From the NCBI GenBank assembly GCA_964570665.1, contig CAZMZH010000011.1, positions 1-64,000 of the forward strand: a stretch of DNA of 64,000 nt, given 5' to 3'. The stretch comes from JAJDAT01 sp964570665 (GTDB taxonomy: Bacteria > Nitrospinota > Nitrospinia > Nitrospinales > JAJDAT01). Below the pieces are notes generated by a model. It was given only the letters and a program-made list of their open reading frames with translations. It searched no databases and was not told where the DNA came from. Positions 26,471 to 35,423 of the stretch are shown piece after piece (positions within the stretch are counted from its first letter, which is position 1; every line of letters begins with the position of its first letter). Both the position numbers and the translations under genes were made by a program.

Positions 26471-27196
26471 ATGAAATTTCCATTCAAAGCTGTTTTGTTC
26501 GATTGGGCTTATACCCTAACCGATTTTGTCGAAGAAGATAATTCCAAAGGATTTGAAAAGATGTCGGATTTTATGGAAAGTTTGGAAATTGATATAGGAA
26601 ATTTTCGATTGGATTATGGAAAACCGCTAAAGTTATTCTATGAAATGATTAAAATATCGAAAGAGTGCCATCTTGAGGCTTGCTTTGATAAGGCTTTGAA
26701 TTACCTTTTATTTTACTTCAATATTCAGATTGAAGGAAAGACCACCCTTGATGAACTGATGACTGTTTATTATAAAGAGTTAATTAAACCCAGGAAGGTT
26801 TATGCCGACACGAAATCCACTTTGGCGGCATTACAGGAGTTGAGTATTAGAATGGGGATTATATCCAACACGACAACTCCAGTTTTTATGAAGCATTTTG
26901 AAAGGAAGAGCTTAGGATTAGATTCCTATTTTGAATTTTCAATATATTCTTCCGAATTTCCTTTTAGAAAACCGCACCCTTCTATTTTTAAATTAGCCCT
27001 TGAACGGCTTGATTTACCTCCCGAAGAAACGCTATTTGTAGGAGACGATTTAACTGCCGACGTAGGGGGCGCAATGAGAGTTGGGATGTGCACCGCTTGG
27101 TTAAATAGAGACGGGATCGTCAACAATAAAGATATTCAACCGAATTATGAAATCCGATCCCTCCAGGAAATTCTTGAATTAGAAAAACCTAATTGA
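26471..27196 (+). CDS. HAD-superfamily hydrolase with a DxAxT nucleophile motif
   Basis: HAD-fold protein with an alpha-helical cap (~residues 20-105). Motif I is FDWAYT (Asp11, Ala13, Thr15), motif II is GIISNTTTPV, the Lys motif is FRKPHPSIF, and motif IV is FVGDDLTADVGGAM. Ordinary phosphatases have DxDxT; here the second Asp is Ala, as in phosphonoacetaldehyde hydrolase (DxAGT). The cap lacks an obvious phosphonatase Schiff-base Lys region that I can identify, so the substrate is open. The gene ends six bases before the rsmE ATG and is likely co-transcribed with it. Confidence 0.8.
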   Translation: MKFPFKAVLFDWAYTLTDFVEEDNSKGFEKMSDFMESLEIDIGNFRLDYGKPLKLFYEMIKISKECHLEACFDKALNYLLFYFNIQIEGKTTLDELMTVYYKELIKPRKVYADTKSTLAALQELSIRMGIISNTTTPVFMKHFERKSLGLDSYFEFSIYSSEFPFRKPHPSIFKLALERLDLPPEETLFVGDDLTADVGGAMRVGMCTAWLNRDGIVNNKDIQPNYEIRSLQEILELEKPN

Positions 27197-27201
27197 AATT
27201 T

Positions 27202-27951
27202 ATGAAAAATCGCAGACGTTTTTTTGTGGCTTTGGACAATATTCGAAGCAATGAAATTGTGGTTCAAGGTCAAGATGTTATTCATATTAGAAATGTCTTG
27301 CGTTTAGGGCTTGGGGATGCCGTCGCTATTTTTGATGGGGAAGGTTTTCAATACAATGCAGAAATTACCTCGTCGACGCGCAATGAAGTTAAATGTAAAA
27401 TTCTGTCTCGAGACCGCATTCAAAATGAGTCTCCTGTTGAAATAACATTGGGACAATCTATTTTAAAGGGTACGAAATTAGACGATATCGTTCGAAAATC
27501 TTGTGAGCTGGGGGTAGCTAGTTTTGTTCCAATAGTTGCTCAACGATGCGCTTTAAAACTAAAGCTACCCGAACAGACTAAAAAAGTCGAGAGATGGCAA
27601 AAAATTGCGATGGAAGCCTCTAAACAATCGGGTAGGGCTCGAATTCCTTCCATATTACAGCCGATAAACTCGATAGAAGAATTCTGCTCGAATAATGAAA
27701 AATATGACATTAAGTTAATATTCCAGGAAAGCGAAAATAGCCTCCGGTTTTCTGATCTTGAACGGGAATATACGCCAAAAGGGAAAGTTGCTCTACTAAT
27801 TGGCCCAGAAGGCGGTTGGACAGAAAATGAAATCAAAACGGCGATTGAGCATGGGTTTCAATCTGTTTCGCTAGGACCTCGAATTTTGAGAGCTGAAACG
27901 GCTCCTATTGCTGTATTATCTATCGTGCAATGTTTTTGGGGCGATTTTTAA
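27202..27951 (+). CDS. rsmE: 16S rRNA m3U1498 methyltransferase RsmE
   Basis: SPOUT-class rRNA methyltransferase that modifies U1498 of 16S rRNA. The N-terminal PUA-like part contains HIRNVLRLGLGD and AIFDGEGF. The trefoil-knot SAM site is LLIGPEGGWTENEI, followed by LGPRILRAETAPIAVLS. I start at the ATG at 27202; an upstream TTG at 27193 would overlap the HAD stop. Length (~250 aa) is normal. Confidence 0.93.
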   Translation: MKNRRRFFVALDNIRSNEIVVQGQDVIHIRNVLRLGLGDAVAIFDGEGFQYNAEITSSTRNEVKCKILSRDRIQNESPVEITLGQSILKGTKLDDIVRKSCELGVASFVPIVAQRCALKLKLPEQTKKVERWQKIAMEASKQSGRARIPSILQPINSIEEFCSNNEKYDIKLIFQESENSLRFSDLEREYTPKGKVALLIGPEGGWTENEIKTAIEHGFQSVSLGPRILRAETAPIAVLSIVQCFWGDF

Positions 27952-27989
27952 CGTCCTTTATTTAAGAAATAAGGTTAAGTGAGTAATTT

Positions 27990-28796
27990 ATGAAATCTTC
28001 TTCCTATTTATTAAAGTTGGATATTTTTGAAGGTCCGTTGGATTTGCTTCTTTATTTAATTAAAGAACAGAAGATGGATATTTATGATATTCCCGTGGCA
28101 GAAATCACAAAACAATATTTACAATATATCGAAATGATTCAGGATTTGAACCTTGATTTGGCAGGCGAATATTTAATAATGGCCGCTGAATTAACCAGGA
28201 TAAAATCTAAGACTCTTTTACCGCGCGATGAAACTCAAGAAGAAAATTTGGAAGACGAAGGAGAAGACCCGCGTGAAGAACTAACCCGAAAATTATTAGA
28301 ATATCAAAGATATAAAGATGCCGCTTTTGAACTGAGGCGAATGGAAAGCGAGAGGCAACAAATTTATTCAAGAAGCGGAGGAATTCCTCCTGCTGAAGAC
28401 GAGGAGTTTCCAGAAGATACGAACGTATTTGATTTGTTGAAGGCCTTTCAAAAAGTTATTAACCAAAAGAAAGTTTCAGATTCTTATGAAATGAAGGTGA
28501 CCGATGTTTCTGTCGCCGATAAGCTGGATCAACTTTTAGAAATATTAAACTCTTCGGAAAGCGTCACCTTTTTTTCTTTGTTTACGGTATTAAATTCTAA
28601 AGCCGAAATTGTAGCTACTTTCTTGGGATTATTAGAACTCATTAGATTGAAGCTTGTTCGAATCCAACAGAGCGCTCAGTTTGAAACCATTAGAATTTAT
28701 CTGGCTGTTAAAAAAGATGAACAGGAAGCGATTATTAAAGATTACAAAGAGGCGCAAGTTTTAGAAAACGAAAAATTGGAAGATGAAAACAAATAA
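27990..28796 (+). CDS. scpA: segregation and condensation protein A
   Basis: Kleisin subunit of the bacterial SMC-ScpA-ScpB condensin. The N-terminus contains LDIFEGPLDLLLYLIKEQKM followed by DIYDIPVAEITKQYL, typical of ScpA; the C-terminal winged-helix region includes SVTFFSLFTVLNSKAEIVA. The acidic middle region is normal. scpB, often the next gene, is absent: a MITE-like element begins at the scpA stop codon and the following gene encodes an archease. Confidence 0.93.
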   Translation: MKSSSYLLKLDIFEGPLDLLLYLIKEQKMDIYDIPVAEITKQYLQYIEMIQDLNLDLAGEYLIMAAELTRIKSKTLLPRDETQEENLEDEGEDPREELTRKLLEYQRYKDAAFELRRMESERQQIYSRSGGIPPAEDEEFPEDTNVFDLLKAFQKVINQKKVSDSYEMKVTDVSVADKLDQLLEILNSSESVTFFSLFTVLNSKAEIVATFLGLLELIRLKLVRIQQSAQFETIRIYLAVKKDEQEAIIKDYKEAQVLENEKLEDENK

Positions 28797-28896
28797 GGGA
28801 AGGTCTAATTATTCGATATTTTAAATTGCGGCAACTCGCTAGCCCTGATTTCATAAGGCCTTTTTGTGGCCAAAAACAATTTTTAGAGGTCCCCTT
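28796..28896. mobile_element. MITE-like element, copy 1
   Basis: About 100 bp bounded by imperfect terminal inverted repeats: left AAGGGAAGGTCTAATTATT, right end (reverse complement) AAGGGGACCTCTAAAAATT. It matches 55283-55382 along its length, sharing CGATATTTT, GGCAACTC, AGCCCT, ATTTCATAAGG and AAAAACAAT. It encodes nothing and begins at the last base of the scpA stop codon. A non-autonomous transposable element is the best explanation. Confidence 0.75.
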
Positions 28897-28935
28897 ATTC
28901 TCTTTCTTAATCGATTAATTTCAATTTAAAAACTG

Positions 28936-29361
28936 ATGCAAAAAAAAAGCTGGGAACATTTTAAATTAGATTCAGGATTTGGCATAAAAGGTTCTGGCGC
29001 TACAAAAAGAGAATCGTTTGAAAATGCGGCAATGGGAGCGGTGTCAATTATTATTGATCCCAAAAAAGTTAGAGGATTGAATTCTCTTTTTATCGACTGC
29101 GAATCGGAAAAGGATGAAGACTTATTAGAAATCTGGATAAATTCTTTAATAAAAGAAATGGAAGAGCGAAAAATGCTTTTTTCCAAATTCCAAGTTTATC
29201 TTGAAAAACCTAAGCTTAGAGGAAAAGCCTGGGGAGAACCCATTGACTCCCGTCGGCACAAGCTGCTAGCCAAGCTCTCTCAAACCCAAAAAGAGGGACG
29301 TTTTGTTGGCCAAGTTTCCCCACATGAATGGGTAGCAAAATGCGAAGTTTTGGTTTCATAA
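28936..29361 (+). CDS. archease family protein
   Basis: A 141-residue protein with the archease layout: an N-terminal block WEHFKLDSGFGIKGSGAT, then ESFENAAMGAVSIII, and a C-terminal GRFVGQVSPHEWVAKCEV. Archeases activate the RNA ligase RtcB by helping its guanylylation. In this copy the family's usual H-T-A-D-V-G block has become K-L-D-S-G-F-G. No rtcB is in the window, so the partner is elsewhere or the role differs. Confidence 0.7.
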   Translation: MQKKSWEHFKLDSGFGIKGSGATKRESFENAAMGAVSIIIDPKKVRGLNSLFIDCESEKDEDLLEIWINSLIKEMEERKMLFSKFQVYLEKPKLRGKAWGEPIDSRRHKLLAKLSQTQKEGRFVGQVSPHEWVAKCEVLVS

Positions 29362-29571
29362 TGAATTAATAACCTCCCATTTTTGAGAATTGAATGATCT
29401 ATTTGGCGGATTAATGAATCCATCAACTTGAATCACAAAGTTTCTATCGCGTTTTGGCGAACCTTCAAAAAACGAGAAAAAATCTAGAATTTAGTTCTAA
29501 TAATTTACCGAAATACCTTGATCCATTAGATTGGGTTAGTTTTGTTAAGTATTCTTAATTATTGTATTTTT

Positions 29572-30126
29572 TTAATCTTTTATTTTTTGAGGGTTAGGCA
29601 GGTCGAGTCCAAATGTATGAACAATATTATCTTGAGCCGCTAGCTTTTTATAAAGTTTATGAAACTCGATAGTATTTAAACTTGGGTCTAATAGTTGACG
29701 TATTTCTTTTTCTGTTATGAGGCGACCAAGTTGGTTTTCAGAGAACATAGAAGTCGCTAATCCAATCCAATGATCATGGACAAAAGTTTGATGGACTAAT
29801 GTGTTAACCCCTTTAGTAAAAGCCAATGCGCTTCGAATTGCATGTTGGGCGATATAGCCTGGAACGCATCGACCAATGGCAATAATTTTCGATGGGTTTT
29901 CTGCAGGATACTTCCATAAAACAGCCTTTGTATTGCCCATCATTTCCATTTCTTCTTCAATCAATCTCCAGTCTTTGTAAGTTTTTCTAGAAATCCAAGC
30001 TTCAATTTTTACCGATTTTTCTTCAATTGAAGAGCAATTCCATTCTGCAGAAGCGGGTTTGGAGTAGATAAAAATGGGGAAAAGTAAAAAAATGCCAATT
30101 AAAATTATGTTATTTATTTTCGTCAT
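29572..30126 (-). CDS. exported protein of unknown function
   Basis: A 184-residue protein with a clear signal peptide (residues 1-28, ending KPASA). The mature part has two Cys (in EWNCSS and IGRCVPGY) that could form a disulfide. I recognise no domain. The region VHQTFVHDHWIGLATSMF suggests a folded helical core. It lies at the edge of an accessory region, divergent from the SGNH gene and beside a decayed kinase gene. Confidence 0.6.
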   Translation of the reverse strand: MTKINNIILIGIFLLFPIFIYSKPASAEWNCSSIEEKSVKIEAWISRKTYKDWRLIEEEMEMMGNTKAVLWKYPAENPSKIIAIGRCVPGYIAQHAIRSALAFTKGVNTLVHQTFVHDHWIGLATSMFSENQLGRLITEKEIRQLLDPSLNTIEFHKLYKKLAAQDNIVHTFGLDLPNPQKIKD

Positions 30127-30259
30127 TTTGCGTTGCCTTTAGATTGGGGCAGGGGGAGCGCCAATATTAAGGGGAGAAATTTTTCATTCTATTACTAGGA
30201 TAGATAAATAGAATCGCCGGGTGCAATAAAAAAATGACTTTTGTCAGACGGAAGGCCAT

Positions 30260-30760
30260 CTCCTTAATATATTATTTGCGCGATGTAATACTATCTTAAT
30301 TCGTCATGTATCCCATTTGCGATTTGCTTGCTATCTGTTTGCCGAGCGGATTCGAGCAGATGGTAAAGACTTCATAAGCGCTCGTTGTATTCTTCCTGTT
30401 GTAGGTAGACTTGACAGCGTTCGAATATTCTACCCAAAAGATAACCAATGATTTCCAAAACCTCTAGCAGTCCTTTATCAGAATTCAAGGCTTCTTCTGA
30501 AAAAAATCCATGACCGCTATAACTTCAGAGCCAATTAAAATTGGGTATGCAAGCCCGGTCCTGACTCAGTTGAAGATGGTCAGTTTTGTGCGGAAACTTT
30601 TGGACTAAGCGTTTCAAGCGGTTATATTAAGAAAAATGTTTATTTTTTCCAGAACCTCTTCATTTGAGAATGGTTTAAAGGCATGACTACAGGGTTGAGT
30701 TCCATTGTTTCTTTAAATAGAAGCGAATCGCCACCAAATCCAGATCAAAATTTTGGATAA
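30260..30760 (-). pseudogene. decayed REC-GAF-HisKA_3 sensor kinase
   Basis: Reading the minus strand in pieces gives, in order: a receiver-domain tail AFKPFSNEEVLEKINIFLN (30690-30620 region); a GAF segment GLAYPILIGSEVIAVMDFF; then, after a one-base frameshift in a T run near 30508, SEEALNSDKGLLEVLEIIG and LLGRIFERCQ. An in-frame TGA (30374-30372) comes next, and the same frame continues as HLLESARQTDSKQIANGIHD-ELR, the phospho-acceptor block of HisKA_3 kinases. A TAG follows where CAG (Gln) would be expected. Stops and frameshifts show it is non-functional. The exact outer limits are uncertain. Confidence 0.75.
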
Positions 30761-30861
30761 GAATAAATAACTCTTTTACTTTCAAGTTCTATTTAAATAC
30801 AATTCAAGATAGTTAAATTTAACCTTTAATAAGTACTAGATCTTTTGAGTTAAATGAAATC

Positions 30862-32193
30862 TTGAAACCTCGTTTTATTAAACAACTAGTAGTTTTCTGC
30901 TTTACTCTGGTTGCGTCCTGTTTTTTACTTGAAGGGGCTATCCGGTACTTTCTTCCGCAAGATATTATCCCTATTATTAAGGGACCGGCGTTCGGAATTC
31001 CAACAGCTCCATTGGTCAATCTTGATATCGATATGATCAATCAGGGCAATTTCCCACCATACCATATTTTCACTAACCATGGTCGGATTCGAAGTCGACG
31101 CAATTTCCAGTATTCTAAACCACCTGACACATACCGGATTCTATGTCTTGGAGATTCGATCTTCTTTGGCTACGGGGTTAATAATGACGAATTATTTTCA
31201 TCACATTTAGAAAAACTTTTGAATGGATCGGATAACTTAACTCGCTATGAAGTTATTAATGCATCAGCTGGCGGGTGGGGACTTTTAGAGTACGCAACTT
31301 TTTTGAAAAATGAAGGCTATAAATATTCGCCAGATTTAGTTATTTTTAGTATTCACTCCGATGATTTTCGACAAAAATTTGTGGACTTTATTTCATGGGA
31401 AGGATTAGAAAGCTTTGAGAAAACTATAACACTCAAAGGTCCAGAAATTGTACTTGATTCAAGTTGGTCTATCCATCAAACGATGATGAAACTTCGTCAA
31501 TTTCCCTTTTTTTCGGAAATAACGCGTTATTCTCAATTATTCTATTTAGTTCGAAAGCGCCTCCAACCTCTTGTCCAATCCTCTCGTCCATCTCTGATCG
31601 ACAAATCGAAACAATTGGATAACTTCCTCAAATCAATTGATTTTAAGGGTTATGATAAAACCATTTGGAAATTTGAAAAATTTGAATTGAACTTGGAGCG
31701 ATTAGAAAACAACCCTATCAAAAAAAATTCTAAAAATAATAATGAAGGTATTTTAAAAGCCGAAGCCAATACCGTCTTATATTATTTCATGATTAACTAT
31801 CTTGTAAATATGGTTAGGGATTTAGAGGCAAAACCTTTAATAGTACATTCTCCTACTCTAATGGAAACCCTTAAAATGGTCGCGTCTCCGCAAATTCCAA
31901 TTTTAAAAAATCAAATACCTTCTGTTTTGCAACTATTTTTTTTGGAATCATTTATCAAAGCGCAAATAAAATTAGATGTCCCAATTTTCTTCCCTAGCGA
32001 CAATCATTGGACCCCCGCCGGACACAGGCTAGTTGCCTGGATTCTATATAATTTCCTCGCCAAAAATATGCCTAACATGAACTTGTCTCCAAAACCAAAA
32101 ATCCTGAATCCCTTCAGTTTTGATAATACAGTTAGTTTGAAAAAAACCAACGCAAGAATTGCAAAATTGCTTGAACTGAATCCAGTCAATTGA
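30862..32193 (+). CDS. membrane-anchored SGNH/GDSL-like hydrolase
   Basis: N-terminal membrane anchor or signal (residues ~7-26), then an SGNH-hydrolase fold. Block I is CLGDSIFFGYGV (Ser99). Gly-containing INASAGGWG follows, and the C-terminal block FFPSDNHWTPAGHRLVA supplies the Asp/His pair. The start is TTG at 30862; the nearby ATG at 30853 is out of frame and runs into a stop. It resembles the 33458 protein in the N-terminal half (SAGGWGLLEY versus SAVPGWGPLEY, both followed by FLKNEGYKY), so the two are paralogues. Family members are esterases or acyltransferase partners acting on polysaccharides; the substrate is unknown. Confidence 0.75.
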   Translation: MKPRFIKQLVVFCFTLVASCFLLEGAIRYFLPQDIIPIIKGPAFGIPTAPLVNLDIDMINQGNFPPYHIFTNHGRIRSRRNFQYSKPPDTYRILCLGDSIFFGYGVNNDELFSSHLEKLLNGSDNLTRYEVINASAGGWGLLEYATFLKNEGYKYSPDLVIFSIHSDDFRQKFVDFISWEGLESFEKTITLKGPEIVLDSSWSIHQTMMKLRQFPFFSEITRYSQLFYLVRKRLQPLVQSSRPSLIDKSKQLDNFLKSIDFKGYDKTIWKFEKFELNLERLENNPIKKNSKNNNEGILKAEANTVLYYFMINYLVNMVRDLEAKPLIVHSPTLMETLKMVASPQIPILKNQIPSVLQLFFLESFIKAQIKLDVPIFFPSDNHWTPAGHRLVAWILYNFLAKNMPNMNLSPKPKILNPFSFDNTVSLKKTNARIAKLLELNPVN

Positions 32194-32333
32194 TTTCTTA
32201 AAGGGTTGCGTTATAAAAAATTAAATCAATGAGATATGAAAGGTAGCTTTACAACCTTTTTGACTATGGAACCTGATGAGGGCACAGCCTATTTCAGATT
32301 GGCAACTTAAAGCAAACATCAATAAAGCGACAA

Positions 32334-33428
32334 TCACCTGCGGACAAAAATTTTATTTTTCTCCATAAAATTTATAATTTCCATAGCAATTGCCTGATTA
32401 AACTTCGGGCTATAGTGGACGGCGTCGATATATAAATTGGCATCAATTTCGAATTTAGATAAATCAAGTAATTGGTTTTTTAAATTGGCGTATTCATTGT
32501 TGGTCATTTTTTTGTTAAAAAGTTCATAGCCATAAGTGATGTTTTGCCCCAACCCGAAAGCTAATTTATATTTTCCTTTGTATTTATAGTTAACATACAA
32601 ATGTTTTTTGATGTCGTAATGATAAAGAGGAACGGGTTGATGAACAAAAATACAAACAATTCCAAACCTTTCGCAGAACTCTTTTTTTATAATCATTCGG
32701 TGGGTATTTAACAAATCTAAAGCTTTTTCTATACTCTTATTACTACTTTTGGCTCCAAATAATATATTAAAGACCTTATTGAAATTTGTTTTTTTAAAAA
32801 AGTTTTCAAAAATTTTTAGAAAAGAGTTTGAGGTCTTGTCATACAAAAAAGCAAAATACAAATCGTTCAACCCATCAATGAAAACCGCTATTTTAGGGAT
32901 AAAACCGTTTAGAAGGATATCTTTGAAAAGACTTAACTCGTGTATTGAAGCGTAAGAGGTTTGTCCAAAATTATATGCGGAGACGTTTAATCTTTTTTTT
33001 ACATAAAATAGTTCTTGAGTATAAGAAGGGATAGATTGATCATATAAGACTCCATAACCTAAGGTTGTGGAACCTCCAAAGAAAAATATATTTATATTAT
33101 TTTTTTTCGGAGGCCAGGCGGCTTGGTTTTTGACACGCCGCATTCGATGTTTTCTTTTAAAAAATATGTGATCTGTATAGTCTTCATTAAACGGAGCTCC
33201 CCCTCTTGCAAGCAATTTCTTTATAGGTTCAATATTTTCCGTTTCATAAAGCTTCCTAATTACGTCAGAACTAAAATCTAAATATTCTTGTGCAATTTGT
33301 TTTTCAATATTTTTCCCCCATAAAGATTTTAAATACAACCAAGAGGCTATCTCTATTGTTCCAAATAAAATAACGAATACGAAAACATTTGCAAAAAATA
33401 AAGTAAGTTTTGGATAACGTATATACAT
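32334..33428 (-). CDS. membrane-anchored SGNH-hydrolase-like protein
   Basis: One N-terminal membrane helix (~8-30) and an SGNH-like fold: block I FFFGGSTTLGYG, block II/III elements YNFGQTSYAS and FIDGLNDLYFAF, and a C-terminal YIDAVHYSPKFNQAIA giving the Asp/His. It is more distant from the other two SGNH proteins than they are from each other. The gene is 29 bp downstream of the 33458 gene on the same strand, so the two are probably one transcript. A role in cell-surface glycan acylation or deacylation is plausible but not shown. Confidence 0.7.
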   Translation of the reverse strand: MYIRYPKLTLFFANVFVFVILFGTIEIASWLYLKSLWGKNIEKQIAQEYLDFSSDVIRKLYETENIEPIKKLLARGGAPFNEDYTDHIFFKRKHRMRRVKNQAAWPPKKNNINIFFFGGSTTLGYGVLYDQSIPSYTQELFYVKKRLNVSAYNFGQTSYASIHELSLFKDILLNGFIPKIAVFIDGLNDLYFAFLYDKTSNSFLKIFENFFKKTNFNKVFNILFGAKSSNKSIEKALDLLNTHRMIIKKEFCERFGIVCIFVHQPVPLYHYDIKKHLYVNYKYKGKYKLAFGLGQNITYGYELFNKKMTNNEYANLKNQLLDLSKFEIDANLYIDAVHYSPKFNQAIAMEIINFMEKNKIFVRR

Positions 33429-33457
33429 TCAATTTATATTTTAAAATTCATGAAATA

Positions 33458-35194
33458 CTAGCGTTTTAAATTAAATTGTAATTTTTTATTTAAAGTATTT
33501 TCCAAATCTTTATTTTTTGAATCTTTGTTTTTATAAAAAGTTGCCATTTTAAAGTCGCCTTGTTTCAAATAATACAGAGCTAGCATATTATTTGCTTCAT
33601 TTTGAAAATGGCCCTTTAATTGGCTCAATTCCTTCAAATAGGGCAAGGCTTTTTTAAGATTGCCTTTTTGAATAAAAGGCCAAGCTTTTGCGAATTTGCT
33701 GGCATAAGCATAGAAATAATTAAGTTTAGTTTTTTCAACTCCATTGTTTTTTTGTTTTGCTTCTAAAAAATAATTTGCCGCTTTGTCATATTTTTTCTCA
33801 GTTATGAAAATCTTACCTAGATGAAAATAAGGTCTAAAGTCATTCGGTCGCATGGCTATATAATTAAGAAAGCCTTTTTTGGCCTTATCAATTTGATGCT
33901 GGTTTTTATAAATCATTGCTTCGGTAAACTCCCAAAAAGGTTCCAATTTTACTTTATTGATAATGTCTAAATCCGAATGGGAGATTTGTTCGAAAATCTG
34001 ATCTTGTGTAAACGGAATTAAAGTTTTTGGGATATTAAAATTATATTTAGGTGTTGTCGCCAAATAGTTGAATAGAAGATGGGCAATTAAATAATGACCC
34101 GATGGAAGTAAATGTATATCGCCAGGAAAAAATAGAGGAATTGCAAATTTGTTCTGAAAAAGTCTTACGGCTTTCAGGGGGTTAAAAATGGGGGTTTGTG
34201 GAATTAATTTATTTAAATGGTTTTTTGGAGATGAAGAGTCTAATACGTAAAAATGATAGGGGAGTTGAAACGTTAAAAATTTGAACCCTTGTTTTTGTGC
34301 AAATTCCTGAGTTTTTTCAATTAAAATCTTTTCGCTAATATGATTAAAACTAAACGAGCCGGAAATCCTTTTTTCTTTGCCATTGCTTTTAATAATCCAT
34401 GTATCTGGTTTCTTCGCCTCCGAGAGAAACTCTTTTGTTTTATCGTCATTATGATTTTTGATGGGAGGCTCGGCAATAGTTAGAGCTAAACGCTTACGAA
34501 AAAGATTTATGAAATGAGAGTGATTAGTTAGGAATTCGTATGGTGAGGACTGAATGATTTGAGATTTAATATAATCAAAGGATTTGGTTTTGAAAGGAAT
34601 TATTTGAGGATCTTCTAAATAAACTTGAGAGCTGTTTCCTGTTTTTTTGATGTATGAATTCTTGAAACGTATTTGGCTTGTGTTTAATTGTTCAAAATCT
34701 GAACTTTCACGGGCGTGTATTACCAAATCAGGGTTATATTTATAGCCCTCATTTTTTAAGAAAAAATAGTATTCTAATGGCCCCCATCCTGGAACGGCGC
34801 TATTGAGAACCTCAAACTTTTTTTCTTTAATTTTTTCGTTCAAAGCTTTTTCAAGATAGAAAGAAAATGTTTCGCTATTGCCCACCGACATACCAAAGGT
34901 TAAAGAATCGCCAAGAACCAAGATTCTAATAAGATTGTTAGGTTTTTTATAATCCGTCGAGACAGCTCTTCGGATATGGTTGTCATTAGTAATAATTTTA
35001 AATTTTATTCCTTGCGAGTTAGTTTTTTCTTGATGTATATTGCTTTTTAATGAATTTGGCAATCCAAAGTTGGCGGCGGTTATGTTTGGCGAGATTTTTT
35101 GTGGATAAAAAGTCTTTATTATTAATTCTAGTACTATCAGTATCGTGAAAATAGCGAGAAAAAAAATAAATACTTTTTTTAGAAACTGCTTCAT
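33458..35194 (-). CDS. SGNH-hydrolase-like protein with C-terminal TPR repeats
   Basis: N-terminal membrane helix (residues ~5-26). Block I is LVLGDSLTFGMSVG, then VLNSAVPGWGPLEYYFFL and the C-terminal FFPGDIHLLPSGHYLIAH. The last ~170 residues form tetratricopeptide-like helical repeats (PYFHLGKIFITEKKYDKAANY and neighbours), absent from the paralogue at 30862. TPRs suggest assembly with partner proteins. The sequence is unusually Lys/Asn/Phe-rich, in line with a local AT-rich base composition. Confidence 0.75.
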   Translation of the reverse strand: MKQFLKKVFIFFLAIFTILIVLELIIKTFYPQKISPNITAANFGLPNSLKSNIHQEKTNSQGIKFKIITNDNHIRRAVSTDYKKPNNLIRILVLGDSLTFGMSVGNSETFSFYLEKALNEKIKEKKFEVLNSAVPGWGPLEYYFFLKNEGYKYNPDLVIHARESSDFEQLNTSQIRFKNSYIKKTGNSSQVYLEDPQIIPFKTKSFDYIKSQIIQSSPYEFLTNHSHFINLFRKRLALTIAEPPIKNHNDDKTKEFLSEAKKPDTWIIKSNGKEKRISGSFSFNHISEKILIEKTQEFAQKQGFKFLTFQLPYHFYVLDSSSPKNHLNKLIPQTPIFNPLKAVRLFQNKFAIPLFFPGDIHLLPSGHYLIAHLLFNYLATTPKYNFNIPKTLIPFTQDQIFEQISHSDLDIINKVKLEPFWEFTEAMIYKNQHQIDKAKKGFLNYIAMRPNDFRPYFHLGKIFITEKKYDKAANYFLEAKQKNNGVEKTKLNYFYAYASKFAKAWPFIQKGNLKKALPYLKELSQLKGHFQNEANNMLALYYLKQGDFKMATFYKNKDSKNKDLENTLNKKLQFNLKR

Positions 35195-35423
35195 GGATTA
35201 TTTTGTCAATTATTTTAGGTTTGATGTAGAAATAATTAAGGGAGGCATTAAAAAAAGTAAAAATGCTCAAAAATCAATTTTAACAATTGAGCTTAGTAAT
35301 TCCAATAGAAAGAGGAATTTGAATTGGCTTAAATTAGCTTGAGGAAGAGAATACCTTTAACTCTGTTGCTTTACTTTGTCGCAGGAAATCGCGTGTCATA
35401 TGGTTGTTGTGGTCGACTAAAGC

